A stretch of 64,000 nt of DNA. Source: Niebla homalea. Its lineage: Eukaryota > Ascomycota > Lecanoromycetes > Lecanorales > Ramalinaceae. Under the pieces are notes generated by a model. The model ran no database searches. It was not told the DNA's origin and was given only the letters and a program-made list of their open reading frames with translations. A program made the translations under genes and the position numbers. Below, piece by piece: positions 47,789 to 57,567 of the stretch. Every line of letters starts with the position of its first letter. Positions within the stretch are counted from its first letter, which is position 1. The stretch lies in assembly GCA_019925105.1 (NCBI GenBank), contig JAHGAU010000030.1, forward strand, positions 682,001 to 746,000. Direction: 5' to 3'.

Positions 47789-48978
47789 GGGAGCTGTGTT
47801 TCCGAAGATAGTCATTCGCTGTCCAAGAGGAAGTCATTGAGGATGAAGGTGGTGATGAGCATGTAATGTGGTGGATGTCATATAGATTGTATTTAAGGTC
47901 TTTTAGACGTTGCCGTTGCACTTGCACTTGCAGGGATGTTATGTTCCTCCTTCTCTTTCCTGGAGGTCGCTCGCTGCCTCTCCGCGCTGGCGAACCTGGC
48001 TGCTGGTCGCTCGGCTTATGTTTATGCTCCTCTTCAAATTTGTTTGGTCTCTGCTCTTCTTCTGCTCTTCTTCCACAGCAATAGATCTGCGGTTAGGTTG
48101 ACTCTCCTTCCTCCACTAGCCTTCGATCCGCCATTGATAGCAGTCTTCATCCGCCAGAGCACGTGCCCAAGACGATGAATGTGGTTGTACTTTTTGGGTT
48201 GAGGATTTTGAGATTGGGCTTCTTTGCAGTTCTGACGCTGAGTACATTTCATTTTTCATACAGCGCTAAGTCCGGACCTCAGGTAAATGGACTCGGCTAT
48301 AACAGAAATTAGAAATTAGTCAGGCATGACTCAGCCGCGGCGGCTCTAATCTGATCAGGACGATCAGTAATTAGTGACATGACATCTACAGCGTATAATT
48401 TCGTTCACTTTTTCCTACAGGTCAATCCAAAATCGCAATTACAATACGGAACATCAATATTGACATCAACACGCCATGTCTCTGCATCTCGTCTCCTTTG
48501 ATGCCTCTCGCCTCCCCAATCCTGTCATCATTACGCTATCTCGTCTTCTTTCGTCTCTCTCCTCCCCTCCTCCTCCTCTCCAGCCCTCGGATATCTACCT
48601 GAATAAGACTCTTTGACTCAGTCATAATCTCTGCTCGCCTTTCGACCTCTACCAAAACATACGCTTCACACGTTGCTACCCGATGTATCATCTCCTTCCT
48701 TTTACGCTATCGTACTATCCCCCTCCACCATTCACCATTCGACCGCTACTTTGGGATCTTGTCTCGGCCAAAGCTATCCTGGCCACGCTATCCACGTACG
48801 CTTTTGGACCAATCACAAAATGAAGGCGAGCAAGAGGAAAAGACATCATGGGAAAAATGACGGGGAATTAGAGATTGGTCTGGAACAGGGGAGGGAGTCA
48901 AGAGAAGGAGATGAACATTGATTGAAATCCAAGCATCAACTTCACTTCTCCTCATTTCGTCCACGACACACCGCCAGC
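47789..48978. promoter_or_regulatory. Intergenic region between genes F and H
   Basis: About 1.2 kb. The part nearest gene H has pyrimidine-rich tracts (for example 48538-48590, CTCTCTCCTCCCCTCCTCCT) common in fungal promoters. Short frames at 47866-48101 and 48673-48921 are not supported as genes. Confidence 0.4.
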
Positions 48979-50258
48979 ATGACATCAGAAGCTGCTGGAT
49001 CCAATGGTACAATGGGGAATACGGTCGATGCCAACATGACCGAGCGTGGTAGCCTAAGCAGTGAGAGAAGCTCGTCAGACGATTCCAATTCGAACCGTAT
49101 GTCGTGGAGCGATACGAATACACCACAGCGCTTCCCATCTTCTTCCGATATTAGTGCTATTGCGCCCAATCATCGTAACGACGATGCAGACGATGAATCC
49201 AATCATCGGGGCGACGCGGACGACGACGCCGATAGCAGCAGCTCCGACGACTCTGAAGGAGGGAGCCCCTTCCAAGTGTTCAAGAATTTGCTTTCCACTG
49301 GAGAAGCAAGCCCTCCCTCGGTGGCAAGCTGTCTGGGTACACAAGGCTGACTATACAAATCAGTACACGCAGTCCATCTTGGAAGCAGATCAAGGTGACT
49401 TGACCCGTGACGAACGTACCACTCTCGCACGCATCTTCCATCACTTCCAGCCCTCATCACCTCGTAAGCGCAAGCGAGGAGATGACGGCCCGTGGACTGG
49501 GCCCTGGGCAGTCATCCTCCGACTCCGCCAAGTCGTCCTCCCCGCCTTCATCCAGCGACACCTCGCCCGAGACCCGGACGGAGACCCAAACCTCTTCCTC
49601 AATGATCCTGTTCGCCTTAATAGCAAGAATATAGGACGAGGAAACAATCAGACAGGCAAGGGCGAGGGCGAGGGTCAGGACGAAGGTCGGGGCCGGGGCT
49701 TCCTCAGCTCCCTCCGTTACTGCAAGCATGCTGAGTACCGGGGTGAGCTGGACCGCGCCCGTTACCTCTTCGCCATGCTCTTCTTCTACGATTTCGTCAT
49801 GAAGCATTACCCCGGCACGAAAGGCCGCGTTGGTCCGGTCATGGAACAGGACATTAAAGCGTATTTCCAAAAGATAAATCCGCCCGACTTACACTTTGAC
49901 GACACCTTGGCAGACCTGAGGAAGTATAGCTTACGTGGGAAGCGGCTCAACCATATATGCACCCATTTCGGTACGGGCGCCATATTGTTTTTGGCCAACG
50001 AGTTATCCCAAGACTTGTAAGAAACAGTTCCTCTATTTTTCCCTTTATCATTGGTAATCAAGCTAATAATAATGATACGAAATCTGCAGCCTGGACAACA
50101 AGTGTCCGCTAAGGGGCGATACTCATGACCAAGCCATAACCCACCTCGAGGACCTGAGCCTTGCAGAGGCAGCGATGGAGTCCGGGGCGAATCAGCTGGG
50201 GAGCAATCTTCGCCAGCAGCTGCTACAGCAATGGGATCTGCCAGATCGAGAGGAGTGA
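48979..50258 (+). CDS. Gene H: acidic-N-terminus protein of unknown function
   Basis: The ATG at 48979 opens a Ser/Asp-rich, probably disordered region (DDADDESNHRGDADDDADSS). Around 49280-49400 the coding frame changes. An intron 49339-49390 (GTACAC...GGAAGCAG, 52 nt, phase 1) or a slightly different pair fits. The following frame runs to a GTAAGA donor at 50017. A 73-nt intron with CTAAT branch and TGCAG acceptor leads to exon 50090-50258, which ends in frame (LAEAAMESGANQL...LPDREE). The core has RKRKRGDDG (a possible nuclear signal, or part of another 48-nt intron with GTAAGC) and YLFAMLFFYDFVMKHYPG. No membrane segment is clear and no family is recognised. Confidence 0.55.
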
Positions 50259-50640
50259 ATTTGAGGAGGCGATATCGGCTTCAAACATATACACATAATA
50301 TGGCTCGCATGGAAATGGTCTTCACTCCGCCTGAATTGAACAAATCTGACCCTCACTTAATTTCCTGTTCCTTTTTTCCATGGGATTGATCTTCCATCTT
50401 TTACCGTACAGCTAAGTTCTTTAAGGTCGTGCCTCAGGATTCCCACCTATCTCAACCATCATCGAATGACCCTCATCACCCCTCGCCAGCCAGTCGCACC
50501 ATCTACTTCCCTCCTCCCCCCCCCCCTCCTCCCCCGACTGCCCTCCTTCCCCCTCCCCGTCCCGGGCCATCCTATGCTCCATACCAATCCCTTATGCTTG
50601 CTGATAGAGCAAACACCTCCCCTCCCCCATTACCCCACCC
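50259..50640. other. Intergenic stretch with C/T-rich runs
   Basis: Lies between gene H and the duplicated end of gene G. It has a C-rich run (about 50511-50535). The Pro-rich plus-strand frames here are composition artefacts. Confidence 0.4.
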
Positions 50641-50654
50641 TAATCACCGTGCCC

Positions 50655-51000
50655 ACAGCTCCCACCCTCCCCATCCAACCCCCGCAACCCGTCCAGCACC
50701 GGACCATACCGCGTATACCGATCCCTCCACCCCTATATCCACGCCGTTTCCACCGCCTTACTCGGAAAATATAACGGCTATTAAATCGACCACGGATTTG
50801 ACGCCGGCTCCGCTTCATAGATATACGTTAATAAGGCGGCCTGGCGCTGCCGCAGCCGTAGGAGGAGCAGCGTGCGGGCGTGGTGGAGGGGGGTAGATGG
50901 TCTGCTCGTTGTCGTTGTCGTAGTGGCTGGTGGTGGTGGTGGTGGTGGTGGTGGGATCTGTGCTTGTGATCGTGATAAGGGGGCCGATGGATCCGATAAG
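50655..51000 (-). pseudogene. Decayed tandem copy of the 3' part of gene G
   Basis: Matches 51020-51345 along its length; both copies share CCGCGTATACCGATCCCTCC, and the minus-strand frame keeps RQAALLTYIYEAEPASNPWS, against RQAALLTRIYEAEQDLDPWS in gene G. Changes are mostly C-to-T and G-to-A, for example TACGCG to TATACG and TTCGTAG to TTCATAG, and they break the frame after NPWS. This is a local duplication of about 340 bp in which only the extra copy has decayed. Confidence 0.75.
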
Positions 51001-52038
51001 TTAAAGGCCTCCCAGCACCCTCCCCACACCCCCCGCCTCCCCATCTAACCCCCGTAAGGCGTCCAGCACCCGCCCATACCGCGTATACCGATCCCTCCAC
51101 CCCTGTACCCGCGCCGCCTCCGCCGCCCAGCTCGGGAAGCACAGCCGCCACCAGCTCGACCACGGATCCAGGTCTTGCTCCGCTTCGTAGATACGCGTTA
51201 ATAAAGCGGCCTGGCGGGTTTCCAGCTGCTGCCGGATATAAGGGAGGAGCAGCGGGAGGGCGTGGAGGAGGGAGTGGAGGGTCTGCTCCTCGTCGTTGGT
51301 GGTGGTGGGATCTGTACTCGTGATCGTGATGGGGGGGCGATGGATCACGTGAGTTGAGGGTAGTAAATGGTGCTGCATGCACGATGATGATGATGATGAT
51401 GATGCTGCAGCAACCTTCCCACCCGCGGCGGGGGGCGGTGATAAACCCGCAGCAGCAGCAGCTATACTGTCCCCGCGGAGGAGGAAGTCGGTGCTCCCGG
51501 CTTGTACATCGAGGAGCGCGGCGTGCAGGTCGTGCAGGAGGAGGCTGCTGCTGCTGGTACTTATTAGAGCGGGATCGCCCTCCGCGTCCTCGGCGGCGGC
51601 GGCGGCGTGTAGCGAGTCCCCGAGGAGGACGAGGAGGGCGAGGAGGAGGGAGTCCAGGCGGGCATCCACTGTTGCGATGGGTTCCATGGAGGGATGGAGG
51701 GTGGTGGTGTGGGGGAGGAAGTTTCTCAATTCGTTATCATCATTATCCTCGTCCCCGCCGTCGTCGTGATGATATTGAGGAAATGATGATGATGATGATG
51801 GCGGTAGTGGTGGTGGTGATGATGACGGTGGCACTACTGATGCTGGTAGTGATGAGACACGACAAGGTACCACCACCTCCCCCGTCGAGACGGTGGGCAT
51901 GCGATAATGGTACGGCGTGGACCGAACGACGAGGACCACCAGCCAGCTACCCAGGAGGATGGCCTCCAACGCGACGAAGCAGGAGAGCCAGACGCAGCAA
52001 GACCACGGTTGCTGTCGTCGTCGTGGTGGTGGTGGCAT
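51001..52038 (-). CDS. Gene G: PWSCC-family type II membrane protein
   Basis: The chosen ATG at 52038 (MPPPPRRRQQPWSCCVW) puts the basic, Pro-rich tail and PWSCC directly before the membrane helix (about 15-38, CFVALEAILLGSWLVVLVV), as in gene F; about 345 residues. An upstream in-frame extension to 52311 is low-complexity and probably untranslated. The lumenal part has Ser/Pro/His/Asp runs from triplet repeats, a Leu-rich helix (LLLALLVLLGDSLHAAAAAE), and the conserved ending RQAALLTRIYEAEQDLDPWS, SSWWRLCFPSW, then GWRDRYTRYGRVLDALRGL. Single exon. Its terminal 340 bp are duplicated downstream. Divergent from gene E, 540 bp apart. Confidence 0.65.
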   Translation of the reverse strand: MPPPPRRRQQPWSCCVWLSCFVALEAILLGSWLVVLVVRSTPYHYRMPTVSTGEVVVPCRVSSLPASVVPPSSSPPPLPPSSSSSFPQYHHDDGGDEDNDDNELRNFLPHTTTLHPSMEPIATVDARLDSLLLALLVLLGDSLHAAAAAEDAEGDPALISTSSSSLLLHDLHAALLDVQAGSTDFLLRGDSIAAAAAGLSPPPAAGGKVAAASSSSSSSCMQHHLLPSTHVIHRPPITITSTDPTTTNDEEQTLHSLLHALPLLLPYIRQQLETRQAALLTRIYEAEQDLDPWSSWWRLCFPSWAAEAARVQGWRDRYTRYGRVLDALRGLDGEAGGVGRVLGGL

Positions 52039-52152
52039 TGCTTGGATTCTCTCGAGTTTAACTTTGGTTAGGAGGGGGGGGGGGATGGGCGCAGAGAGAA
52101 TATGAATATGGTGTGGGTGGGTATGTATGGAGAGGCAGATTGGCGGTAATGG

Positions 52153-52174
52153 CCCCCCCCCAAAAAGGGGGGGG
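52153..52174. other. Homopolymer hairpin, C9-A5-G8
   Basis: Nine C, five A and eight G in direct succession form a perfect 8-bp GC stem with an A/T loop. It lies about 115 bp upstream of the gene G start, so it is within its promoter or 5' untranslated region. Confidence 0.7.
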
Positions 52175-52402
52175 AAACTAGGCAAACGTTTGAATAAGAG
52201 AAAGAGAGGAGAGCAGAATGCGCAAGTCTCCGCCGGTCTATCCAGTATGTGACTGTCGATCCCGGAAATGGGACAGCCTGGCAGAAGCCAAAAGGGGGAG
52301 GGGACGGGCAAATGTAGGACTATTACCCCTATGATGCGGCAGCTTGCAGATTCATGTCTCGGAGGACTGTTATTGCACAGTCAAATTCAGATGAGCACTG
52401 AA

Positions 52403-52462
52403 TCTTTCTCTCTCTCTTCCTCCCTCTCCGCCTCTCTCTCCCTCCCTCGCTCCCTCTCTCGT
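52403..52462 (+). promoter_or_regulatory. CT-rich tract upstream of gene E
   Basis: About 60 nt of nearly pure pyrimidine, ending some 115 nt before the gene E ATG. CT boxes in this position are common near fungal transcription starts. Confidence 0.45.
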
Positions 52463-52577
52463 GTATACCCGTCCATCTCCCCCCTCCTGACGGGCATGGG
52501 ATGGGACTGGAAGTAACGAGCACACCCTCGCTGCAATCATCCCCTTCGATCTTTTTTATACACATCCAAGTTCGGAG

Positions 52578-54516
52578 ATGGGAGCAAACAATCCAGCCTC
52601 ACAAAGCCAACGGCCGCTACAAGCGGAGACCGTTCCCAAGCCACGAACATGGGTGAATCGAGCTTGATCGGCTCTCTCTACTTGCTCCTGGAAGATTCCC
52701 ACGCTGACGTTTTATGTAGGGCCATTATCTTGTGCTTTTCCTCCAGAAATGCCTGGGCGGACTCAGAGCACATGGACAATACGGACTGCTCGGTCCCATT
52801 CTCGCGGGCGCTCTCGGGTGGGCGGCACAAGCGAGCGTGTTGATCGCCGTCTACAGCTTCGCCTCCAACGGCTTCGACCTGGTGGAGTTCAACCATCTGC
52901 GACGGGTTTGGCTATACCTGGGCCCGTTGATGGCCGCCTGTTTGCAGCAGGTGTGGGTGGCGAAAGGGGGACCAGGTGGGAACAATAAGATGATTGGGCA
53001 GATGACTCTCACCGGGAAAGAGAAAAGTCATGGCGATGAGCTGCAGGATGTAGGTAGTAGATACGGGGAGGGACAAGAAGCGACTCTGAAAGCCAGGCAC
53101 GCCGCACAGCTCAAGCGTCAACGTAAACAGTATCTGAGTGTAATACAAGTTGGATTTAAGCGTATAAGGGTGATAGAGCGAGCCCGTACCAAGAAGATGA
53201 AGACGAGGCTAACCGACAGGCTAACCGACACGGAGCGTGAGCATGACTCCGCCATGGACGAAATACGGGAGACGGTCAAGACTCAAGACGATCAACACCA
53301 GCGAGAGCTAGAGAGCGAAGGAGCGAGATCCGAGTCCCATCTTCGGCGGATGAAGGAAGAACAGCAGCTGCAGTTGGACGCTTTGTATCGCAACTTTATC
53401 ACCTCGCAGTATTTCATGGGTAGTAAGCCGCACGCCTGGGTGATGGCTCATATCACCGGCTTCTCGGAAACCACTGCGCCTGTTGCCGAGAAGAAGATTC
53501 AGATGGACGAGATCAATCAAACCATCCGAATCAGGGGATTTAGGGGATTGAGTACCTGGGCAGGCTTCAGTGGCATGGTACCACCAGCCGGTGGAAACGA
53601 AGAGGTCTGGCAACGGCTCGCCCCTGCATTCTGGGGCTTTACCGCTGGCCAGCCGACTTGTGTCTTGTTCGACGGGTACAGTCGATCCAACCAATCGCAT
53701 CCCATGTTCACCGGATCGGACGCCATCGGAAAGCGAATCGGGAGGGAGACCTTCCACTGGTTCCATCAGGCTAAAGAGATGGGAGCGCTGGCCGACCTCA
53801 GGCTCTCCTTCGAAGCTTACGCCATCGACCGTCACGACTGGACCATGATTCAAGCGACCGATGACATATCCCTTGATGGTCTAATCGAGGCCATCGATCA
53901 TGTCCGGTGGGAGCGAAACCGGATGAACCGGTCCAGAACGGATAATGCAGACTGCTCGCGTTCCCATCTGATTCTGAGATTTCAGATACGGGAAAAGAAG
54001 ACCCCTGATCTCGATATGAGCCTTTCCCTCGTTGACCTAGCCGGCCATGAGAGAAACGATGGGGGGAATAGATTCACGCGTCCAGCTCAGGGAAGTGACA
54101 ACGAGGAGAGAGAGAAAGATCGACAGTTCTTTAAGTCCAGCCGGGCGGATCTTCACGCCTTTCTGCTGAACCCATATCAAGAATCCCATCGTACAACCGT
54201 AAGATCTCCTCTCTCCCTCCTCTCCATCCTTGCTTCCCCCATCTTTCTTGCCTCTTCCTTGTCCAACATCCAAGTCAAAGAAGAAGAACAAAGAAATCTG
54301 ACTCGCTGATTTCTATCATCCAAGAAATAGCCGACCCAGCAAGTGAGGGAGTATCTCTCCATCACGCAACCAGGAGGGCTTGTCAAGCCAACGAAATGCA
54401 TGCTATTCTGCCGCTTAGATCCATCCTCGCCCGACAAGATGGATCTGACAATGGAGACCCTCAGCTTTGCCCGAGAATTGCTGGACATGACTGCCTCCAT
54501 ATCTCCTTTCACATAA
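52578..54516 (+). CDS. Gene E: membrane-anchored kinesin-like protein with degenerate P-loop
   Basis: Three exons, 52578-52652, 52747-54198 and 54340-54516 (introns of 94 nt, GTGAAT...CTCCAG, and 141 nt, GTAAGA...CCCAG, both phase 0); about 567 residues. Paralogue of gene D with the same order: a short N-tail, two membrane segments (about 37-62, GALGWAAQASVLIAVYSF; 78-96, VWLYLGPLMAACLQQVW), a coiled coil (about 130-240) and a C-terminal kinesin fold. Motor remnants: FDGYSRSNQSHPMF (near 333-346) replaces the P-loop, having lost Gly-Lys; ADCSRSH (switch I) and DLAGHE (switch II) persist. The last exon supplies METLSFARELLDM, matching INTLGFTQELLEA in D. It is probably unable to bind or hydrolyse ATP normally. 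The first intron sits just before the membrane pair, as in D. Confidence 0.7.
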
Positions 54517-55279
54517 CCATCTCGAGCTCCTAACTCCAACTGTGAATCTTTCTGGACTTCGTAAGGGGTTACATTAGGGCTATCGCGGGCCTCACCCTGG
54601 GGATGGTAACGAAGGAGACATAGAGATCTTGAGGACAGCATTAACGCGAGGATTGACGTGCTATAGCTGCTGCCTCTGAAGGTAGACAACGGAATCAAAT
54701 TGTTCATTGGGAAAAGGGAAATCTTACAGCGGCTTTCATTGTCTGCTTCGAACCCGTTCGGGGAGAATGAACAAGCCTGAAGCCCTTTATCCTTTCCCTC
54801 GTTTCGGAGAGTGAGACGCGCGAAAGACGACCTTCTCCTTCATCTCCTTGTGTTACTGGATCGTTTGGCAGAGATACTGAGACCAGGAAGGCTTTGTCAT
54901 CGCAAGCAAGACCAATGATATGGGAGATGGTACAGAAGAAGAGGTTATGATCCACAAAGAAGGCACATATTTTGTCTAGCAGAAGAAGAGGTTTTGGTTC
55001 ATAAAGAAGGCATATATTATGTCTATACTGGAGTCAGCGTCTCTAGATTATAGAAAAGGGGTTCTACCTCGTCGTCGCTTCCGCTTCTGTCGTGGTTTGG
55101 CCCCCAGCGAGGATAGGACTTGATTGCTCAATGCTAACAAGATTATCCAGTCTGGACCTTGACCCCCTAAGAAATTTCGTTTTCTCCGGTAGGGAATGAA
55201 CATTTGGATGAGCCGGCCGGCTGGTCCAGCTCACATTCCACCTGTCCAGCTCTGAGATGGGCGTGATCGATTCTCCCGT
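54517..55279. other. Intergenic region between genes E and I
   Basis: About 760 bp between convergent genes. It holds a second, decayed copy of the gene I 3' end (about 55175-55250). Short frames are not supported. Confidence 0.4.
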
Positions 55280-55355
55280 CTAGACCTTCTCCTGATTTTC
55301 TCCTGTGGGGGATGAACGCTTGGATGAGCCAACCGGTTGGTCCAACTCAAATTCC
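55175..55355. repeat. Partial tandem duplication of the gene I 3' end
   Basis: GGATGAGCCGGCCGGCTGG with its flanks (near 55205) and GGATGAGCCAACCGGTTGG (near 55322) are two copies about 117 bp apart. The right copy encodes FELDQPVGSSKRSSPT of gene I; the left copy lies beyond the stop codon. Differences are mostly transitions. Confidence 0.6.
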
Positions 55356-56128
55356 CAACTTCCAGCACTAAGCCGCAGGTGATCGATACTCTGATCGAGC
55401 GGCCTGATCAGTTTGTTGGCGTTCCGAGCCATCTCTTCAAATTTGCGGAGATTGTCCCGAAGGAGGTTTTCGATCTCATCAAAATGCGGAGAGATGCGGC
55501 TCCAGGCATCGGGATTGGGATCCTGAAAGTCGTTCAGGTAATCCATATACTGAATGGGAGCACTATTATCGTTACGGTCGGCGAGGCAGGCCAGCTTCGA
55601 CATCAGTTCCCGCAAAGATGGATTAATGTGGAATCTCCTCTGCGAGTCGATCTCGTCCTTTCTCTCTTGCTCTTGCAGGTATAGTTGTAGTGGGAGAGCA
55701 CGCTTGAGGAGATGGTCGTGGCAGTGCCGATAGTCTTCACGGCCGGCGCCCTTGGTGAAGTCAATTATATCACAAATTTCACTCATCCCGCCCTCACCGT
55801 ATTCCCGACCCGCATTGAAGTCGTCCACAATTCTGGGAAGCGATTCGATCCGCCAGGCGCGTTCGAATTGTCTCTGAATCTCTTCCGTGAGTGTTGGCGG
55901 CTTCGAATCATTGATCGGGGGCTTTCGGACTGACTTGCTTACATCGTCATCTTCTTCCTCTTCGTCTGTCTCTAATCGGTTAGGGATCTGGTATGTGGCG
56001 TCGCGCCATGCGCAGATGGGAAAAGAACAGTCTGCATGGCTGTCGCGTTGAGTTAATAGAACTTTCACCGAGAGTCCAGCAAAAGAATTATTGGAAGCCG
56101 CCATTGTGAGATGATTTGCAGAGTCCAT
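55280..56128 (-). CDS. Gene I: soluble charged protein of unknown function
   Basis: A single frame; the ATG at 56128 (MDSANHLTMAASNNSFAGLS) is preferred because the upstream in-frame extension to 56227 runs into the 127-bp tandem repeat. About 282 residues. It has an acidic run (ETDEEEEDDDV), then mainly charged helices (EEIQRQFERAWRIESLPRIV, YLQEQERKDEIDSQRRF, FDEIENLLRDNLRKFEEMAR) and no membrane segment. The C-terminus is Ser/Pro-rich. No known domain is recognised. It is convergent with gene E. Confidence 0.55.
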   Translation of the reverse strand: MDSANHLTMAASNNSFAGLSVKVLLTQRDSHADCSFPICAWRDATYQIPNRLETDEEEEDDDVSKSVRKPPINDSKPPTLTEEIQRQFERAWRIESLPRIVDDFNAGREYGEGGMSEICDIIDFTKGAGREDYRHCHDHLLKRALPLQLYLQEQERKDEIDSQRRFHINPSLRELMSKLACLADRNDNSAPIQYMDYLNDFQDPNPDAWSRISPHFDEIENLLRDNLRKFEEMARNANKLIRPLDQSIDHLRLSAGSWEFELDQPVGSSKRSSPTGENQEKV

Positions 56129-56856
56129 TTTGATCAATGAAGAGGAGTTTGATGGGTCGAGAATTATGTTGTCAGGTTGCTGGCAAGTTCGATCTTGAAG
56201 TACTCTGCAATGTGACAATGGATACATCCTATTGTTCGATTAAGGAGTGAGAAAGAACAAAAATTGCTTTGGCTCCGAACAAGTTCACAAGAACAAAGAC
56301 GCGTCACGTACGTTACAGCGAGGAAGTACTCTGCAATGTGACAATGGATGCATCTATTGTTCCATTGGGGAGTGAGAAAGAACAAGCATTGCTTTGGCTC
56401 CGAACAAGTTCACAAGAACAAAGACGCGTCACGCACGTTACAGCCACATTTCCGAGAGGGTGTATGAGAAAGGGGGGCCAGGTACGGGCTTCTTTTAGGG
56501 CCATCCTAGACCAAGCGGCACCATGTTGCGACGATTCCATCAATAAATGGCTATGTGTTGTTTCCTTTGGCTCCAAGCTTCGCAGAAGCCTTCGCGTATT
56601 AGGGAATGAATCCGAATGATGGTGTCCGATGGGAGACCTGTATGGAGGTGGTATGGATGGACATGGGCGGCCATGATCTCCTGAGCAGCACGGTACTCCA
56701 CATTCCATTCCAGATGCCTGTCCAACCGCAGTCGCAAACCAAAGATCAAATTCTTCGGCGCGTCAGAAACGTACCGGAGTGGCATATCCCGCTTTTCCTT
56801 CCCGCAGGAGCCTCTCGAGGGCCAACTGGGTGAACAAATATTATAACATATCTAGT
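56129..56856. other. Upstream region of gene I with a 127-bp tandem duplication
   Basis: Holds the tandem repeat (56197-56450) and then about 400 bp where only short frames, judged non-coding, are present. Confidence 0.4.
56197..56450. repeat. Tandem duplication, period 127 bp
   Basis: Copies at 56197-56323 and 56324-56450 share GAAGTACTCTGCAATGTGAC, GAGTGAGAAAGAACAA and GCTTTGGCTCCGAACAAGTT up to ACGTTACAG. The first copy has A where the second has G at several sites (GGATACAT/GGATGCAT, ATTAAGGAG/ATTGGGGAG), a RIP-like direction of change. Confidence 0.85.
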
Positions 56857-57567
56857 CTACAGCCAGAACCTCGTGTCCGCGGAAATTGACAGCAGCCGGC
56901 TCCAGCTCAACATGCCAGCGGTCATTGTGCCGTGTTCATGGCTCGGGGTAGAGTCCTCACGACCAGCTAGGCATCTACCAATGGTATGTGCCTGGCTGGA
57001 AGCTGGAATCGTCATTGGTGACATGGCTAGCAAAAGATGACTCCAAAAGCCAGATCGTTTCCGGACGTACGCAACATGGTACCCCCTGAGTCCTGCATGA
57101 CCCAAAGAGTCCAGAAACGTTAAGTGGACATAAAGCAAATAGAACAGGTAGCCACAAGTTACGATTTCCAGCCCAAGCGGCAGCGCATAAACGTAGAGTA
57201 TACCGAATTGTGTCAGCGTCAAGACGCTATACCAATATATAGCATCCACCAGAACCCACGAATAATTGGTAATCACTCCTTAAGGTTTTCTCCGTGGAAG
57301 CCCGCTTCTGGAAAGGGTACGAACAGCATGATGGATACGCGCATGCAATGAATTATTGAGAAGCCGCAATCAAAAGTACCGGATCTTGATGTCGCAGACT
57401 TCCATCCAGGCCACAAACGCGCCAGGCACATGGAATATCCCAGGCTGCAGGAACGGGAGTATAAAATGGAACATCTGATGGCGAACCCTGCCTACAGAAG
57501 AGTAAAGGGTGGCAGGACAGTTCGAATCCATAGCGGAATGACCAGCCAGTCGTAATTGGAGTCCCAT
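56857..57567 (-). pseudogene. Broken gene resembling the fatty-acid-hydroxylase superfamily
   Basis: One minus-strand frame stays coding-like for about 236 codons with two internal stops (after DIKIRYF and after LPRRKP). It contains RLLNNSLHARIHHAV, which recalls the HRLLH...LY..IH..HH histidine cluster of membrane fatty-acid hydroxylases/sterol desaturases. Then come hydrophobic membrane-like segments (FGILYVYALPLGLEIVTCGY) and YVHLTFLDSLGHAGLRG, placed like the last His motif. Several family histidines appear missing. The frame continuity with stops argues for a pseudogene; undetected introns are the alternative. The identity is tentative. Confidence 0.35.

Larger units (their letters stand above)
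52039..52577. promoter_or_regulatory. Divergent promoter region of genes G and E
   Basis: A 539-bp shared upstream region. On the gene E side it has a long pyrimidine tract (52403-52462, CTCT/CCCT repeats) typical of fungal promoters. On the gene G side lies a C9-A5-G8 hairpin (52153-52174). Confidence 0.5.

Noticed and set aside
50429..50896. Pro-rich plus-strand frame
   Set aside because: Runs across C-rich intergenic DNA and the decayed copy of the gene G end, in the antisense sense.
51354..52061. Plus-strand 235-codon frame rich in Arg/Gly/Met/Val
   Set aside because: Antisense of gene G triplet repeats; lacks a domain and contradicts the G/F paralogy on the other strand.
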